DNA from: Polytrichum commune
Lineage: Eukaryota > Streptophyta > Polytrichopsida > Polytrichales > Polytrichaceae
Direction: 5' to 3'
Assembly (NCBI GenBank): GCA_950295325.1
Contig: OX485809.1
Location: forward strand, 20,274,001 to 20,338,000
DNA length: 64,000 nt
Below the pieces are notes generated by a model. That model was not told the origin of the DNA and ran no database searches. It saw nothing but the letters and a program-made list of their open reading frames with translations. Both the position numbers and the translations under genes were made by a program. This document shows positions 1 through 13,562 of this stretch, in pieces; position 1 is the first letter of the stretch; the number at the start of each line of letters is the position of its first letter.

Positions 1-2340
1 TAATTAGGCTTAATTACATTAATCACACTTCATTAGTTTGAATGTGTATAAATACTCGTGAAAGTAGAAGGCATTACCTAAAATATTATAAAATGAACAT
101 ACCCAAAATAAAACACTAATTTTAATTTCATTTTAGAATGACAAGGACCCTTTCAAATAGTAAGTCACAAAAGTGATAACCTCAATGCTAATGAAGATTT
201 CTTAACTATCAAGTAAGTTAATTACATGCTTAAGTGACAACTTCACGTTGAAAATGAAATCCCAATCAATTGCTTATTTATTGAGCGGAAGTGAACACAT
301 ATATTTCGACCTTGAAGGTGAAGTGCATTCAGTATGGGTTACATGAACAAGCGGCCTTCAAGAATGCAAGGGCAATTTGTTTTTCCAAGTCAGGCAGCGC
401 ATGCAACGGTTTTCAGTCGGGATATAAAATTTTCATATTCGTTTTTTGGGGGGCTGGCCTGAGGTGCCAGATCGCACGCCCTAACCCTTATCCACTTCCC
501 TTGAAAGGTCGTAGGGGGAGGTTTAGCGTCCGCCTTAGATGGAGTGCTTTTAATGTACCAATTAGTGGGCATGGCACCCAAATTCCAAGGCAAGGCCGAG
601 GCACCCAGCCCTCATTAAGTGGGTAGGAGGATATTCAAGATTGGACATTCATTGTGCTTGCTGAGACTGCCCCCCCCCCCCCCCCCCCCCCTAAAAGGGA
701 TAAAGCTTGGCTTTGTGCACTCCTGCTACAATCCATTTGTTGTGGAAAACCGACAAGTTTGAAAGTCCTAAAGGCAGCAAGCAGAAATCTCAGCTATAGC
801 AGACATCTTGGAAGGAAGAAATAGAGGTTCCAAAACTGCTTAAGGTAGAAATACTATAACCCGTGAAAATAAGGTGATTCGCATTTAAGATCTGGTCTGA
901 CAATCATGAGAGATGATTTTCCAAGATAGATGAGAAGGATTCATGAAGAATGCAAGTTGTTTCATATTTTTCTGTCCTACACAAAAAATGCTACAATTTT
1001 TCAAAGTGGAAAGTTGTCCAAATCCCTACTCGTTCACTAGATTCTCCCTACACCGAACACGGTAATCTACATTTCCATACAGACGATCGCCTAAATCGGT
1101 TACGTCATGAGTACATTAACACTTGACTCCTGTTGGTTACACTAAGTGTACACGCATTGAAGTTGCCGCCGAGCCATGATCGGTTTTAGAAATGGCACTT
1201 CACCATTATGATGGCGGTCTAGTGCGCGGCTAGAGGGTGGTTCACGGGTTATGGTATTCCTACCTTATAAGAGCAGCAGTGGTTATCCAGAGAAGGCAGG
1301 ATGACGCACAAATTATTATGGACAGAATTGAAATATGTGCAAGGTTATGTTAACGTAGATGAAGGATCGAAAATACACACATGATCACACACCTGTGTAC
1401 CTAGTCTTTACTCAAAGAAGTGTGCAAATTTGGCATCTCTAGTTGTCCAGTTTGGACCTACTAAGTACTGTACTACTCTGGAAGTGATCCAGACTCCACA
1501 TAGACTGCTGATCCCTTTGTCTCATAGATTCGCTGAAAAGTTGATACGCAGGCATTAAAGTAGGGCGTGAATGTCAGTTTCAAAAACATGTCACCAAGCC
1601 ATCCAAAATCTAATGTGGAGACTTGCTCAGTAGGAAGGTTCAAAATGAATTTCACCCAATGCTCATAATCTGTATTCCAGCAAACCCAGTACAAATCTCC
1701 TCGACTCTTTTACTGTTGCACACAGAAAGATCCCTTGTCATATTCTGTCCAGTTCAGAGAGAATGTGTCCGAAAAGTGTATAAACTTCTCTAAAGCACAA
1801 GCTTGAACCACATGAAAGCCAATTTCGAAGTAGATCACTCATTTGGAATTTCTAGGAACTGAATAACCCAGATACTAACATGTTGATCCAAAATACGTAC
1901 AATGAAAAAGTTTCTGATGCAAGAAGCTTCAGTAACTAGAAACTATAAACCAATGCATGGATCAGTCACCTTCCAAGTTCTACCAATCTAATAACACTAT
2001 TTCACCAATTGCTACCTCAGTGAAACGGAAATCTTGGTAAAATGCTTGCAGTTGAATGAAACTGTTACTGATCCCCAATCGCGCACCACATAGCTCAAAT
2101 GTGGCTCCACATGGAGGGAACAAAAATACTCTGCTTCTGTACCGATCCACCATAGTAGGACATGACCAATTACCCCTGTAATTGTCACCAATTGAATCTT
2201 TTCAAGACTCACTAATGGAAATTCCATCCTCTCTCAATAGTACCAATATCGTACACATCAAAGTGTAATGGGACCTTTGACTTCAAGTGAGAGCTCCTTG
2301 ATGTTTGGTGAGGATAGTCGACAGCTCCTTTGAAACGTTC
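1..2340. other. 3' flank of the TM9SF gene, no other gene seen
   Basis: I see no exon here with a recognisable protein. The part just below 2341 should hold the 3' UTR of the minus-strand TM9SF gene. A run of 22 C lies at 670-691. Small open frames in this stretch, such as 291-626 and 1473-1694, match no family I know and are treated as chance. Confidence 0.5.
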
Positions 2341-5300
2341 TCATTCGCATTTGATAGACCGATAAATGTGCCGAACAAACAAAAGAGAGGCTCGGAACCC
2401 AACAGTTCCAAGCATGAGGAAAAAACCATAGCAGATGCAAGCCATGTAGCCAAAGAAAAACGATGTCTGCATGAAGCCAGTCATATCTGAACGAGCATAA
2501 TAATAGTAGAAGCAGTACCCAAAGATGAAAACACCAGTGGAACCTCCACAAACCACAGACCTGCACAATTTACCACCATAACACTTAAATCAACAGATTG
2601 AAAAAATCAAATAGAAGTACTTGCAGAGATGATAACACTAGATTAAGTATTAAAATTTCAGGAAGCTATTATCTGGCTGTACAATATCAGTGACAAGCAG
2701 TGTCAAGGCCATACCTCCACCACCATTCATGGTCTTCAACTGCAAGCTGGAAGTAAGTCAGAGCAATTGTAATAAAAGCTGTCACGATGATAAGGATGAT
2801 GAATACAATGAAGAGGATGCTGTAGATCGTGTAAACCTTGTGGCCCCACACACTGGCAAAAATGTAGTATAGCTCAATGTAAATAGCACTGAATGGCAAG
2901 AACCCAGCCATAGCCATCTGTGGTACAGTGTACCGATACCAAGGCAGAGGAGGGATCTCCCTCGGGAACTTTGTTGTCCTGCAGGGTGCTTGAAACTCCA
3001 CTTTGCTATTCTTACCAGCAATCCCACCCAGTACCAACAGCGGGGAGGTGACAAGCATCCAGATCATGAGTATAACTAAAATTGTGCCAAATGGAAGGGC
3101 TGCAGTAGAGTTGTAGAAGATAGCCACCGTATTCAAGAATGAAAATGTGAGGAAGAGAGGACCACAAAATAGACATCCTGTCAGAAGTATGTTCCTAACC
3201 TGCAACATCAGAAATACTGTTTACCCTTAGTAAGAGCCTTCAACTGTCGTAGCAAGTTGCTTATTAGAATCTATATCCATCTGAAAGTCTTACTATTTGA
3301 ATCTATTATCCTAGGTCTCGATGCAATAACTACTTCTACAACAAAGCTACTTTGCATCCAAAGAGCCCTTTCAAACAGAAGCTAATAAACATATGTCTCA
3401 TCACTTGTTCACCAATAATTGTTTCCCAAGCTTGAAGCGGGCCTAGTGACTGAACAAGACTTGCGCCCCCTTAGGGCTTCCCATGATGGAACATGGCCAA
3501 ATGGGCTCCATACAGAATATACAAAAATCAATCCAAACTTACCCAGTTGATGCCCTCAAGTTGCTTGTAGAATGATGCTGCCGTATAACCAGCAATGCCA
3601 GATGTGAGTGCGTATATCACAACAAGGGCAGTGTAGAGAGCCCCACGGTTATATGGGTAAAAGACTCCAACCAATGCAAGCATGAAGATAAAGATCGCCC
3701 TGCAGGTCCATCACAACATCACAAGAGCACAACCATCAGCTGCTATATTGCGGGGATCAGGTTCCTACATGGAACTTCACAGATTCCCTAGACAGTTGTC
3801 TTCAACTGTATACCTCTGACAATTTTCATTCAAGTGACTAATGTTCAAGTAGACACAGTTTCAAGCAAAAGAATCCCAGTTGGGCTCCTAAAAGTAATGA
3901 AAAGCACCAAAACCCAAGTATCCCACAATAAAATTGAATATAGAGTGAGCAATGCAGAAACAGCTCAAATACAAAGGAGAAACATATAGAAATTGGTAAA
4001 CCTGACTTTAACGAAGGTTCAAAAGAATCTCACAAGGCTAGAAGCTGAGCTCCACTTCCAAGAACAGCACAGAAGAGAGACTTTTGTGGAGGATATCTAA
4101 ACACATCTCCATGGATGTACTTCCACCCTGTCTCTTCTTGATCATCCAAGGCCTCTTCATCTCGAGAATACCTGGGCACACATCATGTATAAAGCAAATA
4201 ATTAGGTACAGTAAAATTTGTGATTCATGATTGGTTGAAGATTGCGGCAACCTTGTATGATCTTGAAGCAGATCAAATACAGAGAAGGCATGTAGAACAA
4301 TCACAATAGCAAGATTACATATTCGTTGCCACTCCCTCAACATTAACATTAGCTGGGTGCTTCCCACAGTACATATGCAGGCAAGGTACTCACTTGATGA
4401 AGTCATTTTTGAGTACCCGCATCAAAATAGTAGCAAGGAACCCTGTCAGGAGGAGCACAGTCACACAGGAGTTGATAATTGAGAACCAGTGGATCTCAAG
4501 ATGCTGAGGCAAAAAAGAGTATCGTGAGTATTTCTGCATCCGCTGCTCAAAAACCTTGTTTGTTTCTTTCCACTTTGCAGAGTAAGTAAATTTAACTGTC
4601 TGCTCCTTATCTTCTGTGATGTCCACTGTATACATAGAATCATATCCAACATTAATTTCAATGACTCTGTCCTTATTGTAAAGGATGTCAAAATGGACAT
4701 GTGTGAAGAGCAAGTATTTGGGCTTCTCATTTTCTTTTCCTGGCTCTGTTTTGCCAACAAACCCCCAGATAGGCAAATCATCGTAGTACATCTGGAAGTA
4801 GTAGTCATTCTTCACAGCATCCCGGAACTTTATCAAATCCCCTTTGGCGAGCTTCTTCTCACAGAGAGTCACCATATCCTTGTCTTCCCGAAATTTCAGC
4901 TGATATAAGGCATCCACCATGCGATCTCCATTCAGCACTTCACCTAAATCCTCCCTCTTCTCGGTCACTTGACCTGCACAGGTGCACAGCATAGGTAGTA
5001 AAGTTGATATTTATAACAACCCTCTACAGTAAAGTTTTCCACCTCCACACTCCTATACTAATATGCAACAAGTAAACCCAGAAACAGTCCTCCGGATTGT
5101 CCGCACAACATAATCGTAGACTGTAAAGCAAGTCAGGAATGCAAATAATGCCAACCTGCGGGAGGGAGAGAAGTACAAACCTTTAGGATGGCAGAATGGC
5201 AGGTCAAAATATTTGTATGTTTCACTGAAACCACCACAATGAATAAAAACTATTAGGAACCTACCTCTTTCCACATATCCAACACCTATTCTCGGAACAC

Positions 5301-6739
5301 ATAGCCTCTGTATCCTCGAGTGGGACTAGGTAAAACATAAAGTGTCGAGATCTCCGAGCAGACAGCAAATAATAGACATCCATCTTCAATCAAGCAATGG
5401 TCCTGAGACAAAATCAAGAACCTGACCACTTTCACATCCCCTCTCAAGCATTTTCTCATTGCACAAGAATGACAACAGCTTTGATCGAACTCCACAAACA
5501 GCTGTTCTTGAAGTGATAAACAAAGACATGGGTCTCCTCCACTGCTTCGCCAATTTGAGGTACAGAGTATCTTGTGATTGGTCAGATCTTCCGCACGACT
5601 CAAGACACAGACAGGTTCCATGCTTTGAGTCTCACAGATACTGAATTAAGTTTGACTAATACTGATACAGAATACCATGATGAATGAGAAAGTCCAAGAA
5701 ACTTCAGTACTACTTTACAATCAAAACAGAGATGCAAGCATCCCGCCTTTCCAAGGCATGCAACGCCATGGGTACACCATGAGCAAGCTATACCAAACCT
5801 ACAAGAGTTATCAGAATAACCTCCAACCGTTGACCTCCAAGTCTCTCTGCTGAGCCAAGTTCATCATCTTACGTGAATCCTTCTCCAAATACGTCATGCA
5901 GGACCATAACTGAGAGGAGAATGCAAACTAGATGTTTGTAAGTTCGAAAGACACACAATGTATCTCCCTTCACGATGTACCAAACAAAGCAGTAGAGCAG
6001 GTCGTCAACAATCTGTTCCGATGATGGCTGATCCCTCAGTGGGGGAGATTAATGCCTTAAAGAATTTATAATGCATTAAAAGGAAGTTGCATTAGAACAT
6101 GTGCTGATGACACTATAAAGGATGACAATCTTTGTTAAGATATATGTTTCTGTCTGTTCCAGACACTACTACAAGAATAATGTAACAGTCAAATGCTTCC
6201 GAGCAGGTCACTTTCTCCAAGAAGCCCATGGGACATACTCTCTAACCAGACACGTCGTTAAATGACTGATAACTCAGTGGGGGATTAATGCCATAGAAAT
6301 CTGAAAATGCAATTAGGGAAGTTGCCTTAGAACATGTGCTGATGAAACTTAAAGAGGAAGAAAAAGTTTATTTATAATATGCCTTCTCTATTTCCAGCCA
6401 CTACAACGATCATCGTAATGTAACAGTCAAATGCATCATCCGAGCAGGTCACCTTCTCCATAAAGCCTACGGGACATACTCTCCAACCAGACAAATTGTT
6501 GGAGTCTGCAGACATATATAACATTGTCTACAATGACATTCCAAGCTTGTAGCATGCGGATCTAGGGTTCTTGAGTGTCACCTGGGGTTATGGAATGGAC
6601 CAACTTTGTTTGCATACAGCGGCACAGGATCTCCGGCAGCGTACTTATGGTCAGAGCCGGTAGCGTAGACATTCGCACATCCCGTTAAGCAAAGCAAGAA
6701 AGCCACCACAAGCATCTCCCTACCCCACCATGTCGCCAT
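2341..6739 (-). CDS. Transmembrane 9 superfamily (TM9SF/TMN, EMP70) protein, 7 exons, 593 aa
   Basis: Nonaspanin of the Golgi/endosome system. Exons read on the minus strand: 6739-6582, 5224-5181, 4973-4394, 4171-4034, 3699-3543, 3199-2715 and 2560-2341. All junctions are GT-AG and phases join cleanly to 593 codons plus stop, close to the usual length of about 590. The start ATG at 6739 gives a signal peptide ([20 protein letters not shown]), and the mature lumenal domain opens with the family block [20 protein letters not shown]. Nine hydrophobic segments follow: one near the end of exon 3 (after [12 protein letters not shown]) and eight more in exons 4-7. The C-terminus [10 protein letters not shown] carries the K-x-D/E type Golgi-retention signal known for this family. 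Family members act in protein sorting and membrane trafficking; the exact role of this copy is inferred. An in-frame upstream ATG at 6784 would add 15 residues and weaken the signal peptide. Intron 1 is 1.36 kb and holds a tandem duplication. Confidence 0.95.
6020..6505. repeat. Tandem duplication of about 240 bp in intron 1 of the TM9SF gene
   Basis: Two diverged copies lie head to tail: about 6020-6258 and 6259-6505. Shared blocks include CTCAGTGGGGGA then TTAATGCC (6033 and 6272), TTAGAACATGTGCTGATGA, TGTAACAGTCAAATGC and CGAGCAGGTCAC. The array ends about 75 bp from the exon 1 splice donor at 6581. Confidence 0.85.
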
Positions 6740-7900
6740 GTCGCCCCAAAACCCCACCGACTCAAGAACTTCCGATCCCCCCACACATGCAACTCGGCTT
6801 AAAACACCCGGATCAGATTCTTACTACAAACATACCATACAGAATGACCCGCTACCTCACTTTACCCCCACTCCTGCTCCCACCCCTCGACTCTTTCAAG
6901 TTTCTTCCCTACCAAACCCTAGCTCCTCAGTACCGGACTGTATTGCGCAATGCGACATTCCACGGGGAGCTGCGAGAACGGCTGTCACGAAGAAAATGAG
7001 GATGTATGATATCAGGAGGAAATTGGATGTGACAAGCGGTGCCGGAGAGGCTCGAGGGTCTAGCGGAGGCGAGCTTGCAAAGGGAAGTGCGGGGCGCGCG
7101 GAAACTCTCCCCCTCACTTCCACTTCTCCATGGCCATGGCCGTCTCACGCGGAAGAAGACGGTGACGTGGCAGGACCTGATTGGGAGGGGGCCACACTTG
7201 ACTGGAGGTGTAGTCGGTGGACCTTCTATTAGTATTTGGCCCTCTTTATGGTATATTGCAATTTGGGTACAGTTTACACATACAGTTACAACATGCCTCA
7301 TAAAATTAGGCATTCGCAAAAATAAAATTTATTAGCTTAATTTATCGCGTCATGCCCCAGGGTTTTCAAGAAGTGGCTGGAAAGTGCTCGGAATTGGACA
7401 ACTGGAGAGTGTTTTGTATGGCATTGTGTGTGGCGTGTTTATTATGTTGACAGTGAGAAGGTTATGATCAGCGCAGCAGACAACCATCAGGAGCGCGAAC
7501 TACACCAACTTGTCGTCGAGACGCGCCCTGGGCATTTTCGGAATGTTTTTGTGTCTTAATCTATGCGTGCCGCTCTAATTTTTTTATGCATTTCATGTGT
7601 TTATTTATAGAACGCCTAATTTAATGAGCCGTGAGTCACAGTGTCACTTATTATTATATTGTTCCCAAAAACCCCGCCACAAAACGCATTCGTATGTGTG
7701 CATTCTATTGGCCGTCGTAATTGGTAAATTTTCATAATACCTATTAGGGAGGGTAAAACCTAAGAGAAACATTAGAGTTATGCGTGTAGAGTCCCTCAAC
7801 GAAGGATGAAACCCGGTGTTGGTTTGGTATGCATGTAGGTGAATGCATGGTGTCAATCGACATCAACATATATGTGGGTGTCAAGATTATTTTACTAGTA
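6740..7900. other. Promoter side and upstream flank of the TM9SF gene
   Basis: The 5' UTR and promoter of the minus-strand TM9SF gene should lie from 6740 upward; the part to about 7200 is relatively GC-rich. Overlapping open frames here on both strands (for example 6738-7232 and 6927-7319) have no family signature. I could not place a TATA box or start site with confidence. Confidence 0.35.
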
Positions 7901-8115
7901 AAATATTGATATATGATGGGTGTGTCAAGATGAGAGAATCTTTGTAAACCCGAGTTATTGTGTGGGTCCATACCATTCTAAAACATATTGATAAGAGGGT
8001 GATTTTGCTTAGCTACGAAGGTTCTTGGAAGGTTAACAGACCCGAACGGTATTGAAAACAAAACACCATCAAATATTCATTGTGTGTTGCCATCAAAAAC
8101 AATGTGAAGTACATC
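7800..8115 (+). repeat. Dispersed repeat family 1, copy a
   Basis: Non-coding MITE-like sequence. Key blocks are GTGAATGCATGG, then TCAAGATGAGAGAATCTTTG, CCGAGTTATTG, TGGGTC and GAAGGTTCTTGGA. Related copies lie at 32590-32890 (minus), 36060-36410 (minus) and 62080-62890 (plus, interrupted by another element). Confidence 0.75.
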
Positions 8116-8544
8116 ATAGATACCCGAATGGTATACAATAAAGATGATAACAATCCATCACTAGACTAAACCGAGGGCTTGATCCTTCTTTGAGAGAAGT
8201 TTCTACTAAAAGCTTGCTAGTTTGTCATGTGTTGGAGCTCATTTTGAAAGTTGGTTGAAACTTTGGGGATCTCCTTTCATCGTCCCAAAAACTTTGAGAG
8301 AACTTTAGAATGAAAATCAAAGTTTTGCCATGGGATTTGCCATCTTAAACCCATACCATCTTAAGCAAGGCTAGCTTGGCCCACCCATTGTATTATGACA
8401 AAACTAGCAAATTGGTTTCCAACAACCCAACACCACTCTTTGAGCATGGCATTTTAAGCCTTAAGGAAAAGTGCCTTAAGCATATTAAGCCTTCATGCAT
8501 AAGCTCTCAAACTCACATGTTAGCCAACTCTCCAAGAGTTTGAT

Positions 8545-8545
<1 letters not shown>

Positions 8546-8637
<92 letters not shown>
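8546..8637. repeat. CT/GA dinucleotide microsatellite, 92 bp
   Basis: An uninterrupted run of about 46 CT units. The open frame across it on the minus strand is an Arg-Glu repeat made only by the microsatellite and is not a gene. Confidence 0.98.
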
Positions 8638-8639
<2 letters not shown>

Positions 8640-10650
8640 TACAATTACTTCGAGCATATAAATGAATTTGAAAAATAATCAATTTTATGTGGGTCATTTT
8701 AAGATTAATAATAGGAATAAGTATTTCTAAATATCATTGTATGACATTTTGAGGCCACAATGGACCTCTCAGAGTTGAAAGGACCCTAAGTGTCTAAAAT
8801 GCTATATACAAGTATTCATCCACAAGAATTGTATTTGAGCTCCATGCTTCCACTGTTAGCCAACACAACATTAAACATTCTATTTAGTATCATATGATAT
8901 TGATGTCATTGTGGTAACTTTTATAACGACACTTCTTATGAACACAATTACAAGTATTATCATCCCTAACATACTTTTACTTCATTAAAATACCAGTTAT
9001 TAAAACAAACTTTGGTACAATATGTATCCTAACATTTATGTAATGACATGTTATCATGGTTCATTGACCTTTGGATGAATATGTTAGGTTTACATTTGGT
9101 GTTGGTGACACTACACGAGCAGTATACAATTAGTATTGAGCAAGACAAATCGTATTGGTGACACTATATACAATATTTATTGATGTCATTGTAGTCATTG
9201 TCTCTTATTAAATGAACCCTTTATTATACAACTCCCTTAACATTCTTCAACCCCTGAGGCTATGCACACTAAGGGTGAAGATTACTGCACGCATGGTTAA
9301 ATGCACGAGTCAATTATAACATTAATCCAATTTTGAAAGGGGTTGGGGTCACTTTAACAGTTACAAACCTGTAAATATAGTTGAAGACATAGACAATAGC
9401 TACACTAAATAGGATATTTAGTGTTTGATTAGTACTTAATCTTGTTACCACCCTACCATGCTCAACACTAATTTTCAATTCTTTGACAACCAGTGTTAGA
9501 CATGAACGTGTGACTACCTTCCCTACTGCCACCTTCCTTATTATATTAGTTTTAATATCCTTATTAACACTAAATTCAACACATGTAACTTCCACACATT
9601 ACCATAGTTGATGTTTAGTGTTTGCGTTTACATTTAATGCTACCTACTTTCATAGGATTATTGACATTTTGTGTATGCGTTTGTATTTAGTGTAGTTTTA
9701 GGGGTCATAGAAGTTATAGTAAACAAAAACCAATAAAGAACTTGCCAAGCACATGCCGGTGACCCAACATCTACATGAACTGCCATGAATCTTGTCCAAG
9801 GGGAGTTGCCGGAAATGGCAAAAAGCCAGAAAAAATAAGAATAAGAATAAAACAAAATAAAAACTACCACGTAAAGAAAGTGTGCTAATATAGATATGTC
9901 TATATTTAAATATATGTGAATGATTACAAATAATATTATACCAAAAATTAACCAGAAACATTAGTGTGATCTGTCTATTTATTGTTTCCCATTCATTTTC
10001 ATGATTTTTTAGAAATTATAATAATATTTTTTAGTATGAACTACTATTCACATAAGATACAGTTTATACAAATTCATTAATTGTCATTTGTTTAAATGTT
10101 TCTATTTCTTAACCCTAATGTCCTATGCGACCATAATCTAGTCATAATCTAGTTCATGAGTAATTCGGATGGTTTCTTGATTGTTTCAACCACTCCTCTT
10201 GTTCTTGTTCAAGTATGCTATATGGATAATTTTGATGCAACAAAGTCGTATATTTTTTGGATTATTTCAAACATGGGAGTGTTCTCTCAATTGGTTTATA
10301 ATGAAATCGGTCCATAAACCAAAACTTGACATTTATCAACTTTGCGGTTTAGGGGGCAACACATCCTAAACATGTTTTTGTTGATCCCCTATGTGCAAAT
10401 GATTCACAACTGATCTTGAAACTTGCATGACACTCAAACACAACATATCCTAAACATCTACTATTGGAATGTTTAGTTGGGCATGTGTTGGCGGGTGGAA
10501 ATCCATGTGGAATGTGCACAGTTTGTAGCACCACATGCCTCAAACTACAAAGCTTCCCATAAAATCACAAAATAATGGTTTCAATATTTGTGAGTTGTTT
10601 TAAGTGGAGGTTCTTTCAAAAAAAACCAACCCTAATTTAATTTCTAAACT
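8640..10650. other. AT-rich intergenic DNA with one dispersed repeat copy
   Basis: No gene seen. A segment at about 9085-9190 is an inverted relative of 16985-17080. The rest shows only short open frames without recognisable domains. Confidence 0.45.
9085..9190 (+). repeat. Dispersed repeat, inverted partner at 16985-17080
   Basis: This segment contains TTAGGTTTACATTTGGTGTT, TGGTGACAC, TTAGTATTGAGCAAGACA and ACAATATTTA in order. The reverse complement of 16985-17080 has the same blocks in the same order with a few changes. The type of element is unknown. Confidence 0.75.
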
Positions 10651-10656
10651 AAGTGT

Positions 10657-12480
10657 ATGCATTATGACCCCACACTAGAATGGCCAAAATATTACAAACA
10701 CATAGGACCATCCTTGACATCAATAGTTTGCATACATAACCAAGTTAACCTCACAACGAACTTACAAATCCCACACGAACTACAACAAGTCCTCAAGAAC
10801 ACAATTAACACGCACATAGTCACACACCCCATCAACCCCCCCCCCCCCCACTACCATGTAAATTTCTCTTAAGCATGGAAAGATGCCCCCAAAACAAACA
10901 CCCCTATGACACCCCTACCAGCCAAATATAACCACATCCATCCCCTCAAATACCACCCACAACATTGCATTTACACATATGGCTCATTATCCCACCCACC
11001 CAAAACTTTGAAGGCCAAATAAGGGGCAATAGAATTGGATCATGAGTCTATAACCCCAACAACAACACGCAAATAACAGATTCTCCCAAGCTACCAAAAC
11101 ATCCTAAGTGCATAACTTAACGCAATATTCATTGCTATAAAAACCATACACACTACCCAACTAGACATGCATATATTTACAGACAACCTAAATAACATAT
11201 TCTTAATTAACAATCACATACAACACCCGACATCCCATCACCATCACCCCAACAAACTACTAATAGCAACAATTGTACACCAAATATAGGACCCCACACA
11301 CAATTCACAACCATAAAGTACACGCACACTCAGACATTATTGGAAATGAAATAGTTGACATACTAGCCAATGAAGGAACACTTAAAGAAAATCCAACACC
11401 TCCCCACATATCCACACGGCAGACCCTACTCCCTAATGGCTAGCAAACTACCCAACAACTACACACAATGGAGTCATTCGCAACCTCCACATATTCATAA
11501 CAAAAGAACACATAAACTGCAAAAGTGAAACAACCAAAACCAAATTCCCATACATGGACAAATGGCTATCAAACACTCAAATTAACCATAAACTCTCCAA
11601 CCACTTTTGGAAAATGAAAGCATTACAAATGCCCAAATCACCCAAACGTTAATATTTAGATCAGCACAATACATGGGCAAGCACATGAAGAATATATTTT
11701 GGCCCCTCACACATCAAAACCCCAACTACACATTGTGCCAACACAATGACAAAGACACCTAGCCCCACTTTCTATCCACATGCGAACACCCATACATAAA
11801 AGGCCTAAGAATCGCACGACATAATAAAGCGGTACACCTCATTGCCCAAGCAATATAACCTAACAAAAAACACCCAGTTCTTCACACTAACTAATGCAAG
11901 AAACCTTATCAACAAGCCACCCGAACAAACAATCCCATACTAGCTCCCTCAAATGTACATGTTCCCCAAGTAATATGTCAGTGCCAAGCCAAATTACGAC
12001 CAAACATTCTATGCATAATCAACACCCATAACCACACACAAACACCAATATCACCCTTCCCCACACTCACTATCTAACTCATTGAATTCACATATTGCCG
12101 CAATAGATATCCCGACCAAGCCCTCACACACAAACATAATAAATACGGTCCCTTAATCAATACCTTACAAAACAATGGATGGAAAACCAACCCCCTCATT
12201 ACCATCACAACATGAGTTAGGGCCGCCATACACAAACACTCTATCAACAAACTCACCAATTTAAAACTCCCAAAACCGATTATTAAAACCCTCATGAGAA
12301 ACATACACCAGAACATTCATCAAATACTTGCCCTAAACAAAAGAAAACTCGAAAACAAACAAGCACCCGTCCCCCCCCCCCCTTTGCCCCCCCCCCCCCA
12401 CACACACATAATGAAATGGGAAAACATATACAAACACCCGAGCCCACCTATGTTGCATCACGGACAACGTGATCAACACT
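10657..12480 (+). pseudogene. Decayed LINE-type retrotransposon: RNase H domain and C-terminal region
   Basis: Translation of the plus strand in shifting frames gives an RNase H-like order: AELNAI-type text as LNAIFIAIKTI (about 11125), DMHIFTDNLNNIFLINNHIQ (11164 on), then after a frameshift KVHAHSDIIGNEIVDILANE (11315 on). The FTD and H-x-x-x-x-x-N-E-x-D-x-x-A-N spacing is that of LINE RNase H. Downstream comes a region reading TLCQHNDKD, HFLSTCEHPYIKGLRIARHN (about 11735-11825) and TLMRNIHQN (about 12290). Many in-frame stops and shifts show it is dead. The sense strand is strongly G-poor and A/C-rich. I could not find a reverse transcriptase domain upstream, so the copy is probably 5' truncated. 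A second fragment of the same family lies near 63500. Confidence 0.8.
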
Positions 12481-12696
12481 AAGCTAACATGCTCACATTC
12501 ACGTTGGTATCTAGCTACGGTCGTTACTTTTTCATTTTTTTTTCATTTTTTTTTCTAAATTGTTGTCCCTCAAGACCATTATTAACATTCACATTATAAT
12601 CTCTTGCATAATAAAACTTCAACATTCAGAAATTGGATTGTGAGTAGTCACATCTAGCTTGCAAACATATATACAATTGGATTTGTCAAAAAAAAA

Positions 12697-12704
12697 AAAC
12701 CCTA
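12697..12704 (+). promoter_or_regulatory. telo-box (AAACCCTA) upstream of RRP36
   Basis: The telo-box is a known plant promoter motif of ribosome-biogenesis genes. A TGGGCT site-II-like motif follows at about 12764. Both fit the RRP36 gene downstream, but the transcription start is not known and short motifs occur by chance. Confidence 0.4.
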
Positions 12705-13562
12705 GAGCTTCGGCTACGATCATTGAAATTGAGGTCACATTTATGGGCAAATTTGAGGGAAATTGGGCTTGGGAAGTTAGGGTTGAAGCATATCTTACAT
12801 CCTTGGCATTTTGTCTTTGCTTGAATCACACTACAATTTATCTAAAATCAATACAATACAATATACTTCTACAACAAGAATAGATTGATTATGTAAATTA
12901 TCTTTTATGAATCCCTCTGTAGATAAATCGAAAATCCAGACCTCCTTTCCCCAGCCTTCATTGTTCCCGTCCACCTATTTTCTTTCTAGAGTTAGGTTTA
13001 AGGAATTCCCAAAGGACCGGAAGATTTCAAGAGATTGATACTTTTATGTATCCTACTTTGTGTCCACTTTAGTGAAGTGTCGGGAATCTGAGCAGGTACG
13101 TGAAGTTGCCGAGGGTTGGGGTTTCAATCTCACCCGAAGTTGCAATTCATAGAAAAAATGCGCGTCTTAAACTCGTGCATACACGGATTTGCAGTGTTCT
13201 TGCAGCCCTAAAGACAGCTCGTAGTTACCCTTGTTTTCGCCAGTTCATTCACCACAGTTTGCGGTCTGCTCCTTACGAGAACTTGGAGTGTATCAAGGTG
13301 TCCAGCATTCCGAACCGAGCTGCCCGCAATCATGGTACAAATTCCATTTATCGTGAAATCTGAGCTTCCTACGGAGATAAATTGTGGCACTTTGTTTTTG
13401 TTTGTTTTTCCTTTTGCTAGTTTCTCTTCTCTCTGGAGCTTCCTGCTGTGTGAATTGGTGCACAAAGGTCGATATTTCGAAAGGAAGCATATCTTCTAAT
13501 GTGTTCAGGAGTACTTTTAAGTGGCAAGTGTGAACCTGAGGTTTGAATTTGCAATTGTACAG

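Noticed and set aside
6738-7319. Several overlapping open frames on both strands near the TM9SF promoter
   Set aside because: No family signature; the GC-richer promoter region simply has fewer stops.
8485-8697. Arg-Glu repeat open frame
   Set aside because: Produced by the CT microsatellite only.
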